From NCBI GenBank assembly GCA_958510825.1, contig OY294046.1, forward strand, positions 3,286,001 through 3,350,000: 64,000 bases of DNA, in the 5' to 3' direction. The notes below the pieces were generated by a model. It saw nothing but the letters and a program-made list of their open reading frames with translations, was not told where the DNA came from and made no database searches. This document shows positions 32,689-43,550 of the stretch, one piece after another. The stretch's first letter is position 1, and every line of letters starts with the position of its first letter. A program made the position numbers and the translations under genes. The DNA is from Brachypterus glaber. Lineage: Eukaryota; Arthropoda; Insecta; Coleoptera; Kateretidae.

Positions 32689-33534
32689 CCCTAGAAGAAA
32701 TTTAACGTTAGAATAACGTTTTTCTAATGTTAGAAAACTGTATAAAAGTACGTTATAAAATATGTGCAAATGTCCCGCTTTTTAACGTTAGAATCAAACG
32801 TTAGTTACAAACGTTAATCTAACGTTATATTTTTAAGTTAGAAATACGTTATAAGTACGTTTAATTTCTAACTTTCGCAGGGGGGCGTGGCCAACTAGGA
32901 AATTTCTACCTGCATCATAAAATGGCAGCTGGAGACAAATTTATTCATATAAATAAATCTTAATATATTTTAACAATCATAATATTTTTAAACATAATTT
33001 CGTTACATTTATTTATAAAATAGCCATCTTTTTAGGTGGCCCTAAATATTTTTCGTGTAATATGCTGTTATACTTCGATAAATACGTTTACCTCTTAGAA
33101 AAACTTTATATTTAGTTAATATTTATTTATACATTCAGAATCTTAAAATATTTTTTCAATTATAGTACAGCGTTGCCAGACTTACTATAATTTTGACTTT
33201 TGGGGGATATTTTTTTTAAACTTATTATAGAAATAATAAATAATTATCAAACCTAGGCATATAGCTGTCTGAAATGAGTATTTTCTACTTTAGCTTACGT
33301 ATTAATAATGGAAATTTAAAAAATATTTAAAGTTAGAATAAGGTTAGAAAAGGATTAGAATTTAGTTAGGAAACTAACGTTAGATTTATTTTTTTTATAA
33401 CGCTTTTGTCAAACGTTAGTTTTTAAGGTTAGATTTATATATTTTATAACGTTTTTGTATAACGTTTGAGACTAAACATAAAAATGTCACTAATCTAATG
33501 TTATGTTAAGTTAGATTTATGTACTTTTCTACCA
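32689..33534 (+). mobile_element. repeat family d, copy 3
   Basis: An uninterrupted copy from CCCTAGAAGAAATTTAACGT to TTATGTACTTTTCTACCA. It serves as the reference for the insertions in copies 1 and 2. Confidence 0.75.
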
Positions 33535-33605
33535 CGAAAATGTTAATATTTTTTTTATAACTTTCTTTTTTCACAAGAAAAATAGCGTACACAACTCGTG
33601 TTGAA

Positions 33606-33805
33606 NNNNNNNNNNNNNNNNNNNNNNNNNNNNNNNNNNNNNNNNNNNNNNNNNNNNNNNNNNNNNNNNNNNNNNNNNNNNNNNNNNNNNNNNNNNNNNN
33701 NNNNNNNNNNNNNNNNNNNNNNNNNNNNNNNNNNNNNNNNNNNNNNNNNNNNNNNNNNNNNNNNNNNNNNNNNNNNNNNNNNNNNNNNNNNNNNNNNNNN
33801 NNNNN
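33606..33805. other. assembly gap (200 N)
   Basis: Exactly 200 undetermined bases, a conventional filler length, so the real gap size is unknown. It lies where the last exon of SPH2 is expected. Confidence 0.95.
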
Positions 33806-33819
33806 CATACCGATACTTA

Positions 33820-34626
33820 CCCAGGTAGCAAGGGATGTTATATTACAAGAAATTAACATCACTTTTGGGTGTATTTTTAAACTAAATCATAACATCACAT
33901 AATATTGAAAAATAACATGTATTTAACATCACATTTGCAACGTAACACGTGTGACGTGACAACCATGTTATTTAATAACAAATATTTACCAACGCTGTGA
34001 ATATATCGCATGTCACATATTAACGTGGCTTTCACGTGAATGTCATGTTATTTTGCTTCTCACCGACGTTCGAAGCAAAAAAATCGATATAAGATGATGT
34101 TGATAGAGTAAATTATTATAAGGAAATTGTATACACATTATACGATTTCCAATGGATAGGGGGCTCTGCCGGGCTTCTCAAGATCACGGACACGGATTAA
34201 AGGATATATTCTCCGCTTAATCTGCAATTTCGTATTTATTTATTTATTTAAACGGGAAACCCCATTAGAATCTATCTGTTTCAATCTGTGATTGTTTCAA
34301 TTACTGATTGATTTTAAATCCGATTTTTTTATAGGGTTATAGCGTTTTTAATGGTTTTAATTTAGAAAAAGCTAATATCCTAAAATATTATTTAAATATT
34401 AAAGTACCAGTAACGGCATCCATAAGATATTAGATATAACAGGAATGTGGATTTATGATGTCACAAACACGTTATTTTCGGGATGTCATTGTGTGATGTT
34501 ATTAGGGGCGGACTTAGGACATCCCCACCATGCTACATTCTTGTTAAATGAGACTACAATCTTAACATCACATGTCACATATTAACGTGACTTTCACGTG
34601 AATTTCATGTTATTTTGCTACCTGGG
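33820..34626. mobile_element. repeat family c, copy 3
   Basis: A full copy from CCCAGGTAGCAAGGGATGTT to TTTTGCTACCTGGG, immediately after the gap. It contains a short TTATTTATTTATTTAAACGG insertion that copy 2 lacks. Confidence 0.75.
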
Positions 34627-34772
34627 TAAAAGACATCTTAAAGACATCATAATCAGATATCTTTTAAACATCCTAAAAAGAAGTCCATAAGGTATCCTTT
34701 TTATGTCTTTAGGCGTCCAGACATAATTAAGATCTAAAAAAGACGTCTTTAAGATATCATGTGCTGTCTGGG
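34627..34772. mobile_element. repeat family b, right-arm fragment
   Basis: Only the terminal 146 bases are present, ending TCATGTGCTGTCTGGG. It abuts family c copy 3 without spacer, so the c element either truncated it or inserted into it. Confidence 0.7.
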
Positions 34773-34813
34773 ACACCAAAGTCCAATCAAAGGAGAAAAG
34801 GAAAGATATTACC

Positions 34814-35066
34814 CAACAAACTAACAACTCTCTCTCTAGAATACGCATACCGTTAATATAAAGTATCGCCAACATCTCGGTTTGTTTGTAAACAAATAGT
34901 AGGTATATTCAGGCCTGAACAATAACAATTACCAGTAACTGTTATTATTGTCTCTGTTAAAACAAAGCTGTGCGAGTAAGACAGACAAATGTATATGTTG
35001 GCTACGTTTTTGTCAGTTTTTACAAATGGAATGCCTATTCTAGAGAGAAGAGTTATTAGTTCGTTG
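34814..35066. mobile_element. repeat family j, copy 1 (hAT-like MITE)
   Basis: The ends are CAACAAACTAACAACTCTCT and GAGTTATTAGTTCGTTG. It is flanked by the perfect 8-bp duplication ATATTACC (34806-34813 and 35067-35074). An 8-bp duplication and CA...TG ends are typical of hAT transposition. A related copy is at 38888. Confidence 0.85.
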
Positions 35067-35072
35067 ATATTA

Positions 35073-35770
35073 CCGCAGTAATAAGAAGAATCCAGAGCAA
35101 GCGCACTGATTTTCTTATATCTAATTTTTTCTTTGCGAGCTAACAGTTTTTTTTTTAATTGGCTAAAAGTAAAAAGTACTCGCTTTTAATAGTATTTTCG
35201 TAAAAAAAAAATTACGGAATATTCATTAATAAACATTTGATTCTTAAAATATATCGCCTTCTAAATTCTGAAATATCGTATCTGAAAAATGCCTCCGATT
35301 AAAAAAAAACACCAAACCAGCAAACTACCAAACCAAACCATTATTAATGTAAACCAACGCCTGCCAAACCAAACCATTGTTAAAGTAAACCAACGCCTCC
35401 CATTAAAAAAAAACACCAAACCAGCAAACTACCAAACCAAACCATTGTTAACGTAAACCAACGCCCCCACTAAAAAAATCAAACAGAAATTCGTATTTTA
35501 ACAATCTTTTGTTTTATATTCTAACAAAAAAACTGAATTTTCCGCACCTAATTATATTCAAGACAGTAAGTTTTAGTAATAAAACCAGAAATCAGTGCAA
35601 AAATATAGTTCATTTTTGTGGACCTGATGCGCACCGTAACCCCACTTAAATTAAACTATTTCATAAAACTACAACCGCCTAAACAGAAGCCACTTAAGTG
35701 GCTTTGACATCCGTCAAAACAAAAATAAACAAACCAGTGCGCATGTGCTAGATTCTTCTTATTACTGCGG
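35073..35770. mobile_element. element with CCGCAGTAATAAG termini
   Basis: CCGCAGTAATAAGAAGAATC at the left is inverted at the right as GATTCTTCTTATTACTGCGG, and the match continues inward (AGCGCACTG and CAGTGCGC). The interior holds the CCAAACCA tandem repeat at 35285-35475. Confidence 0.65.
35285..35475. repeat. CCAAACCA-type tandem repeat
   Basis: The block ACACCAAACCAGCAAACTAC, CAAACCAAACCATT and GTAAACCAACGCC occurs twice in full, about 110 bases apart, with a partial unit between them. Confidence 0.75.
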
Positions 35771-36432
35771 TGAGCAAATTGTGGTGGTATAGTGCCCAAA
35801 ACAAACAACGATTCGTCAAAGCTTCGTGACTCGTCAAAGATTGGTTAAAAATAAACGAAACTTACACAAATTTTTAGGAAATCTTTGACGAAGCTTTGAC
35901 AAATCTTTTAATATATCGATTGTGTGGTGATGCCAAACCGATTTCCACGAGATTTCCACGATTTTCAATGAGAATATTTTAAATTCTTTAATAGGAGAGC
36001 AGGAAACATTAAAGATGCCTTGGCTTGTTGGTATTGGCTGTGAATAGAATAACATTCCTACACACAGTGCGACCCTGTTAAGTTTAGGTTTTTTGGAAAG
36101 TCAAAACAATTTTAGTAGATAGTAGACTACCCCTCATTACATACCACTAGTCAACCAAATCGCAGCTGCTTCTTCTTAGGAGATTTTTAGCTTTTTCTGT
36201 GTTTAACTTGTTTTTTTGGTATTATTAGAACAAAATCAATTTTCATTAATATTTTGGCACTGGCTATCAGTGCCGTTTCATAGGTAAAGGTAGTCTGCTA
36301 TCAACAAACAAAAAAAAAATATAAATAATAATAAACGAAAAAGCTAAAAATATACCAAGAAGGAGCAGCTGCGATTTAGGTGCGATTTAGGTGAGTAGTT
36401 GATTTTGTTCTAATAATACCAAAAAAACATAA
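35771..36432. other. no gene; short inverted repeats
   Basis: GATTCGTCAAAGCTTCG near 35810 is inverted at about 35881-35908 (ATCTTTGACGAAGCTTTGAC). A second pair, CTGCTTCTTCTTAGGAG and AGCTTTTTCTGTGTTTAACT (about 36165-36215), recurs inverted near 36580-36625. That pair frames the family g insertion. Confidence 0.4.
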
Positions 36433-36577
36433 GGGAACGTTCAAATATTACGTAACGCAAATTTTGATCATTTTGGACCCCCCCCCTGTAACGCTATTTT
36501 CCTATACCATTAACATGGGCGTAACACTCCAAAATGACCCCCCCCCTAGGAGCGTTACGTAATACTTGAACGTTCCC
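36433..36577. mobile_element. repeat family g, copy 1 (145-bp MITE, TAA duplication)
   Basis: The ends are GGGAACGTTCAAATATTACG and CGTAATACTTGAACGTTCCC, flanked by TAA on both sides. Three-base TWA duplications are typical of PIF/Harbinger elements. The interior has C-runs (GGACCCCCCCCCTGTAACGC). Confidence 0.8.
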
Positions 36578-36599
36578 TAAGTTAAAAAACAGAAAAAGC

Positions 36600-37161
36600 T
36601 AAAAATCTCCCAAGAAGGAGCAGCTTTGGTTTTCAAAAAAACTTTTTTTTTATATTTTTCAATTTTTTTTTATTAAATTTTCTTTTTGCGAAAAACGAAA
36701 AAAAAAATTTTTTGAAAAAAAAAAAAATCGAAAAAAATTCACAACTTTTTTATTTTTTTATTTTTTTTTGTCGTAGAATTGATCCTTATAATAAAATTAA
36801 TTTTTCCTAAAAAAATTACGTTAATCGGAAATTTCTTTCAGCATTTTTCAATTTTTTAAAATGTTTAACCCCATAACTTTTTTGTTTTTGGGGGGATTAG
36901 TTTCAAAAACAATAGGGATCTTCCCCTCATAGAACTTGATTTTTCCTGAAAATTTCAATACGATCGGATTTTTCGTTCTTGAGTTATCGTTTCTACAAAA
37001 ATCTTGACATCAGATGGACAGACAGACGGACAAAAAAAGCTGCTTATTTTTTCATGAAACAAATTTATATCCAAGAATTTTTTGTCTAGGACGATTTTTG
37101 ATTTTTTTTGAAAATTCGAAACTACCGTATAATATTATTCTAGCGTTAGCCCTGTTAATAA
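36600..37161. other. AT-rich block with a recurrent module
   Basis: Poly-A/T stretches, then CCCCATAACTTTTTTGTTTTTG, TTGAGTTATCGTTTC, GGACAGACAGACGGAC and TTTTTTGTCTAGGACGATTT. The same module recurs inverted at about 50840-51250 and 57950-58090. No coding is seen. Confidence 0.45.
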
Positions 37162-37882
37162 TACAGAGCGGTCCAAAAGTCACCCCCCCCTTCTTAACTT
37201 TTGAACCAGTTGAGATATCGACTTCAAATTTGGAACTTTTAAATAAGGCAACTTAAACTATCTTTTAGCATATATTTAATATTTTCAGCTCTTAAAATGT
37301 GGGCAGGGGGGCATGGCAACACATTTTTTTAAATTGAAGGGGGGTCGTGTAATACATCATTTTAAAGCTTATAAAATTCTCCATTTAACTAAATATTTTT
37401 AAATTTAAAAAAAAAATGCGTTTAAAATGGGGTTGAAAATGTCTATTAATGTCAAAATTCCTCTAAAAAAAACAAATAATTTTTTAAAAATGCATAATTT
37501 CATCATAAAAAAATGTTAATTATACTTTTAAACTAATTTTAGTTGACATAAATAAAAATTTATAAAAAAACTTAAAAAATAGAATGTTTTAGCACAAAAA
37601 ATTGAAAAATCAAAACCTTAAAAAACATTTTTAAAAAATTAAAAAATGTTATTTTAAATAGAAAATTTTATAAGCTTTAACATGATGTATCACACGACCC
37701 CCCTTTCCATTTAAAAAAAATGTCCCCCCATGCCCCCCTGCCCACATTTTAAGAGCTGAAAGTATCAAATATATGCTAAAAGATAGTTTAAGTTGTCTTA
37801 TTTAAGAGTTCTAAATTTGAAGTCGATATCTCAACTCGTTCAAAAGTTAAAAGGGGTGGGGTGACTTTTGGACCGCACTGTA
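37162..37882. mobile_element. repeat family a, copy 3
   Basis: A full foldback copy from TACAGAGCGGTCCAAAAGTC to GACTTTTGGACCGCACTGTA. Confidence 0.8.
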
Positions 37883-38287
37883 TAATAACTGCGTTGCCTA
37901 TTAATGTTGGGATTTGCCTACCAATATCTAATATTCATTAAACATTTTTGTCATGTTTAATAATAATTATAATTTTAAATAAGTTCTGGTAGTAAACATC
38001 TTTTATTTTTTTAATTAAGTGATAAAGCCAATTTTATATGTGTTTTGTTTGTTTTGATATATCCTTGGCCTAGAAAAAATATTCATTATTTTTATATAAA
38101 TTAAAGGTCTTAAACTTATCATTATTGCCAATAATGACAAAAAAATATTAAAATTGATCTCTTATTTTTTTTTAATTAAGTGATAAACCCAGTTTTATAT
38201 ATGTTATGTTTATTCTGATATATCCTTGACCTAGAAAAGAATATGCATAATTTTTACACAAATTAAAGATTTAAAACCAGCTGAACA
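37883..38287. other. no recognised gene; imperfect direct repeat
   Basis: TTTTTTTAATTAAGTGATAAA with TTTTATATGT and GATATATCCTTG recur about 160 bases apart (37990-38080 and 38165-38235), suggesting an old duplication. Confidence 0.4.
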
Positions 38288-39175
38288 GTTGCAAGCACCT
38301 TGTCAAAACATCGGCACTAATTTGAAACGTTATTAAATAGGAAGTTATGCAACCATTAATACACATGCGTGTTACATAATTTATTTAAGTTTGAAAGTCT
38401 GTATCTCCAAAACCTTATATGCTAGCAAAAACTGTATATTATATTTTTTGTAGGGCTTAAAAAGAGCTTTCATTTGAAATATAATTTTTTGAAATCGGTT
38501 TAAAAATAAGTGAGTTATGCTAAAAAAACGTTTTACTGAGTTAAACGCTAATATTGCGAAAACAATGTATTTTAGCAAAAGTAGTTTATAATATTTTTTG
38601 AGCAATTTAAAAGAATCTTTCATATAAGTAATAAATTAATAAAATACAATAATAATGAACTTAATTATAACCAAAAAACGCTAAAAATAGGCGTTTTATC
38701 CCCACTCTTACCCCCTTACCCTCAATCGTTTACACCCAAAATCTAATCAGCTCTTCAAAATATGATAAGAAACAATAACGCAGACAGAAGCAATTTTTTT
38801 TAATGATTTTGGCTCAGGAAGGTCTAAAACGTCGAGAAATGTGAAAAAAATGGTCAAAAATTTTTACTTTTCGGCGAAGATTTTAATCAACGAACTAATA
38901 ACTCTTCTTTCTAGAATAGGCATACCGTTAAAATAAAGTATCGCCAACATCTCGGTTTGTTTGTAAACAAATAGTATGTATATTCAGGCCTGAACAATAA
39001 CACTTATCAGTAACTGGTATTGTTGTCTCTGTCAGAACAAAGATGTGCGAGTAAGACAGAAGAATGTTTATGTTGCCGACGTTTTTGTCAGTTTTAACGA
39101 ATGAAATGCCTATTCTAGAGAGAGGAGTTATTAGTTCGTTGATTTTAATACATCGGTACTCTTAGTAGTACTAAG
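38288..39175 (-). mobile_element. repeat family i, copy 2, with nested family j
   Basis: The reverse complement of the element at 59190-60060: GTTGCAAGCACCTTGTCAAA at one end, the GATACAGA-TTTCAAACTTA region, and AATACATCGGTACTCTTAG at the other. The family j MITE at 38888-39141 interrupts it. Confidence 0.72.
38888..39141. mobile_element. repeat family j, copy 2 (hAT-like MITE)
   Basis: CAACGAACTAATAACTCTTC to GAGTTATTAGTTCGTTG, flanked by the perfect 8-bp duplication ATTTTAAT (38880-38887 and 39142-39149). The uninterrupted target is seen in family i copy 3 near 59213-59235, read in reverse. Confidence 0.88.
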
Positions 39176-40298
39176 TGTCAATGTAATTTATCAATACTGC
39201 CAACAATGACAAAAAACACTACTAGAAAATGATGTCCATATTCTCCCATCACGTCGATTTTTTTGCTACACGGCAGGTGTATCATGGTGTAAAAATGCCA
39301 AGACTCAAGCGCTGGAGTCGACTCTAGCGCTAGCGGCCGACACTCTCAATTTTTGTCAGGACTTTTCGCTTTTTCACATTTTTTTAATTAAAAAAAAAAT
39401 ATAGTTTTTTATAGGAGCCGACTCCAGGACCCATAAATATTCGGAAAAACACGACTTTTTAGACTGTCCGGGAAACTCGAGAACTCTTTGAGGCAAACTT
39501 TGCCTGGCAAAGACTTCAAATTTGGAACGTGTGTTCCTTATCAGCTGGGACTGTTTTTGGTAAAAAGATTACAAAAAAGAATCGTTAAATAAAAAAAAAA
39601 TGTCAACTTCGAAAGAGAAATGTATTCTACGAAACAAAAGTTTGCAAAAAAAAATGTGTAAAATTTTTATTTTTTTATACCGAAGTACTTAACTATAAGG
39701 GGAAAGTATTTTTTAATAGCAGTATTTCTATAGTTTTGAAGCGTAAGTTATATTCAGTAATCGGAATAAACTCACAAACAAAAAAACAAAAATAGGCTTA
39801 CGGAATAATTTTGCCGAATTATGAGGGAAATTTTTATAAAGGTCACTAAATCGAAACATTTGACGAATAATTTGTTACACACAACAATATTGACTATACA
39901 TATTAACTATAAATATGTATATATATTGGTGTTTTTCGAAGAAAAAAACGATATTCTATTTTTATTTTTTAAGAATACGAAAGTTTTTAATTTTTATTTA
40001 TCGATAACTTTTTTTCCCACCTAACTCGTTTAAATGGAATCATTAAAAAAATCCAGATAAAAAGAAATAAAAATGTAAATATTTAAAACCTCGCGTCAAC
40101 GCTAGAATCGACGCGGCGCCTATGCGAGCACTGGAAATTCGCCGATGACTGGTTATATTTTATCATATCTGTAATTTCTTGCCGCAAAACATAAAAAAAT
40201 TCATGGTATTTATTTATAAAAAAAAAAATAATTTTCTCTGGATAATTTCTAAAAATTAGTAACAATCACTTGGTTTACTGCTTGAACGAATGGGTGGT
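39176..40298. other. intergenic region upstream of SPH3
   Basis: It contains GAGTCGACTCTAGCGCTAGC near 39316, a GTCCGGGAAACTCGAGAAC module near 39465 and AT-rich sequence. A frame at 39821-40024 has no domain. Near 40085 a GC-richer patch (CGACGCGGCGCC) stands out, without further signature. Confidence 0.4.
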
Positions 40299-40306
40299 TA
40301 TAAAAA
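40299..40306 (+). promoter_or_regulatory. TATA box of SPH3
   Basis: TATAAAAA, 51 bases before the ATG. SPH4 and SPH5 have the same word 45 and 46 bases before their ATGs, so the spacing is conserved and implies a very short 5' leader. Confidence 0.5.
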
Positions 40307-40349
40307 AAATATTTCACAATAATAAGAAGTGTAAGAACTATCGACTAAA

Positions 40350-43300
40350 ATGGTAAAGGCTCGTTTCTTTCTCCTGTTTTTGACCATATCACCGTTTTTA
40401 CCAGAAGTAGACCCTTGCGAATGTGTACCCTGGTATACATGTAAAAAGTCCAAAGATTTTGGCGAAAGTCGACCACAAGAAACGCTGATTAGTCCAAGGT
40501 AATAATCATATACAGAGCGGTCCAAAAGTCACCCCTGCCTCCTAACTTTTAAACGAGTTGATATATCGACTTCAAATTTAGAACACGTAAATAAGACAAA
40601 CTATCTTTTTGGATATATTTATATGTTTAGCTTTTAAAATGGTGGCAGGGGGATGGGGCCAATTTTTTTTAAATAAAAGTGGGAGTCGTTGCGCACATTA
40701 TTTTAAAGCTTATAAAGTTCTATTTTACCGTATATTTTTTTATTTTTTAGAGATTTAAAATAGGGTTGAAACATTCTTTAAAAAGTCCAAACAATTTTTG
40801 AAAAATGGTTTATTTCATGATCTAAATACGTCAATTCTACTTTAAACTAATTCTAAATGATACAAATAAAATTTTATAAAAAAAATCTTTGAAATCGCAT
40901 TTTTTAGCAAAAAAAAATGACCTTCTTTTATCTTCAAGCAAGATAGTAAATTAAAAATCGCACAGGAAATATTTTTTTTCTATGACTGCTTTAGAATGTA
41001 AGCAAATACACACACTTTATAAACACAGAATGAATCCATTCTAGCTCTAGACACGGTATGAATATTCCGTATCAAGTGATAGAATGAACACATGTAGCGC
41101 CATCTCTTGTTTATAAAAGTAAAGAAAACTGTAGCAAAATTAGCAAAAATATATATATTTTACCATGAAATATTGAATAATTTAATGCAATTTAAAGTTT
41201 TGAGTTAAAATTACATAAAGTTTATTAGTTTTTCTTAATATTTGACCAGTTTTTTATCAATTTAGTTCAAAAAATTAAAACTACTCCATCTATTGTTAAA
41301 TATTTAAACCTGATATCTGTCACAACAATCTGACATAACCTTCAATTTTTGCATTATAATTTGTAAATATGTGCTAGAGTTAAATAAAAATCTTCTTTAG
41401 GTACTGATTTGATATAATTATTAAATAACATTGCTTTATTTAAAAATATGTGTTTTAATTGCATTTGCAATGTCGAGTCACTAAAAACATTGTTTTTAAC
41501 CTTGTCCGCAGTTTAAAGCCATACAGTGTTTCATATTTGCAGTCGAAGAAAAAGTATAGTCTACAACACGTATGGAATAGTCATTCCGCGCTCGCGGGAC
41601 CGTCATACTCGCCTGCCGGCTCGTATGACAAACTTTCCGCTCGCGCGGAATATTGTCTATTCCATAATAGTTATAGAATATACTATACAACAGGTTTGAA
41701 TAGTATATGTTGGTGTATAGAATATAGTTATGCTTTATAAAATAAACTACGCATTATGTTCGCACATCCAATATTCGAATATGTTTTGAAAATATTCACT
41801 GTGTTATTTTTAATTTACTACCTTCCTTGATGAAACAGACCATAAAATTTCCTACATTTCTCTTTATCTTCCTTAATTTTTGCATAAACTAACCTTTAAA
41901 CAACACGTGAAATTAGAGTTGTAAAAAAACCGTTTTTTTTTTGAAGGCTTGTTTTTTTTTTTGAAGTTTTTTTTGGTTTTTTTTGTTTTTTTTTTGTGAA
42001 AATATTCAAAAAATGACAACTTTTGTATTTTAGGATCAATTAGAGACTGTTTTAAATAGTTTTTATTAGTTTTTATTTCAAAATACTTTATTCTTTGTGA
42101 AATAATAAAATATATAGATTATACGCCATCTGTTAACGAGTTTAGGAGTTGAAACTTCAGTCACATAACCTCACTTTTCTAACGTGTCAAATTTATGAAG
42201 TCTGTTTATGATGCCTGGCCGCAAAAAAAGCAACGTATCAAATCTTTTTATAGACACACAAACTAACGGAAAAGTTCCGAAAGTGAAATGCATGTTTTGT
42301 AAAACACTTCATACATGACTTTTACAATAAAAAATGTGTTAATTTTTAATAAAAAACAAATTTGTTTTTTTATAACTGTGTTTTTTTTTAATAAAAAACA
42401 AATTTGTTTTTTTTTATAAAGGCTAGCTTTGTTTTAAAACGGTTTTTTTGTGTTTAAAAAAAAAAATGCTTTTTTTTTAATTTACAACTCTACGTGAAAT
42501 CCACAAAAAAATCGATTAAAAATGGAATTTTTAACTTGTTTACAGAATAAATATAAATGGTGAATGTCCAAACTACCTAGAAGTATGTTGCGAAAAAGAA
42601 AACATAGTTAATTCAACCTTGGGATCGTCTTCAGAACCAGTTAAAATAAGCTGCGGTCGACGCAATGAAGATGGCGTTAACTTTAGAATTTATGGAAACG
42701 ATGATAACGAAGCAGAATTCGGGGAATTCCCCTGGATGATAGCCCTTTTAAGAAGCACCAAACTTGCTGGACAAGTGCCCGTAAAAATATACAAGTGTGG
42801 AGGAGCCTTAATACACCCCCAAGTGGTTGTAACCGCAGCCCACTGTGTTTACGGTATAAAAAACAAATTCATAGCTAGAGCTGGTGAATGGGATGTATTT
42901 AACAACAAAGAACATTTGCCCCATCAAGATAGACATATAAAAGAGATTGTTATTCATAAAGATTTTTATACAGGTGCTCTGCACAACGATATCGCATTGC
43001 TGTTCCTTTCAGAACCCTTTAAAATTAAGGATAATGTCGGGTTAATTTGTTTACCTCCTCAAGACTATAACTTTGAGCATTCTGAATGTGTGGCTAGCGG
43101 TTGGGGTAAGAATATCTACGGTAGAAAAGGAAGACACCAAGGTATTTTGAGGAAAGTAGATCTACCGATCCTCTCAAGAGCCGAATGTCAAGACAGAATA
43201 AGGGCCAAGGTTGGGAGATATTTTGGGATGCATGAAAGTTGGATTTGTGCGGGTGGAGAAAAAAATGTGGATACCTGCACAGGTGATGGAGGAAGTCCTT

Positions 43301-43479
43301 TGGTCTGCGAAATAGAAGGGAAACATGGAAGATACTACCATGCTGGTATGGTCGGTTGGGGGCTGGAATGTGGTAGAAACATTCCTGGTGGTTATGTGAA
43401 TGTAGCCCATTTTAGAAATTGGATAGATGCACAGATGAAATGTCATAAATATAGTACTTTATTCTATAAATATGAATAA
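40350..43479 (+). CDS. SPH3: clip-domain serine protease homolog (CLIPA type), 360 aa
   Basis: Two exons: 40350-40498 and 42546-43479, GT-AG, intact frame. The start is an ATG followed by a signal peptide (ARFFLLFLTISPFL). The clip domain has six Cys (CECVPWYTC ... CPNYLEVCC) split by the single intron. The protease-like domain starts at GEFPWM. The triad positions are His149 (TAAHC), Asp198 (HNDIALL) and Gly298 in CTGDGGSP, so Ser is replaced by Gly. Both Cys of the loop around the His are present, unlike SPH1 and SPH2. The linker is short and has no Gly-rich repeat, unlike SPH4 and SPH5. A Cys near the C-terminus (MKCHK) is shared with SPH4. It is predicted to be a secreted haemolymph cofactor or regulator of prophenoloxidase activation, by family resemblance to PPAF-II and masquerade-like proteins. 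Confidence 0.96.
40511..40940. mobile_element. repeat family a, one-arm copy 4
   Basis: It begins TACAGAGCGGTCCAAAAGTC only 12 bases after the SPH3 donor site. It keeps ATGGTGGCAGGGGGATGGGG and TTATTTTAAAGCTTATAAAG, then fades; the right arm is missing. Confidence 0.65.
40976..41690 (+). mobile_element. repeat family A, copy 3
   Basis: Close to copies 1 and 2 along its length. The terminal hairpin spans about 41554-41688, from GTATAGTCTACAACACG to its near-complement ending ACTATAC. It lies in the SPH3 intron. Confidence 0.78.
41914..42492. mobile_element. hAT element remnant, 579 bp
   Basis: The termini TAGAGTTGTAAA and TTTACAACTCTA are exact complements and match typical hAT ends. The flanking 8-bp duplication CGTGAAAT (41906-41913 and 42493-42500) is perfect. 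The interior holds a BED-finger-like coding remnant and long T-runs. It lies in the SPH3 intron about 45 bases before exon 2. Confidence 0.88.
42208..42318 (+). pseudogene. BED zinc-finger start of a hAT transposase, truncated
   Basis: A 36-codon frame beginning MPGRKKSNVSNLFIDT and containing KVKCMFCKTLH, which is the CxxC half of a BED finger, then a stop. The DDE catalytic region is deleted. Its position inside a hAT-type element supports the identification. Confidence 0.6.
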
Positions 43480-43522
43480 GAACATGTATATTAATATATT
43501 TTGTTATATTATTATAATATTT

Positions 43523-43528
43523 AATAAA
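43523..43528 (+). terminator. polyadenylation signal of SPH3
   Basis: AATAAA lies 44 bases after the stop codon, just before the inserted element at 43551. Confidence 0.6.
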
Positions 43529-43550
43529 AAATTATTTATGTGTTTTATTA

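Noticed and set aside
33506..33862. Frames running through the N gap
   Set aside because: They consist almost entirely of undetermined residues.
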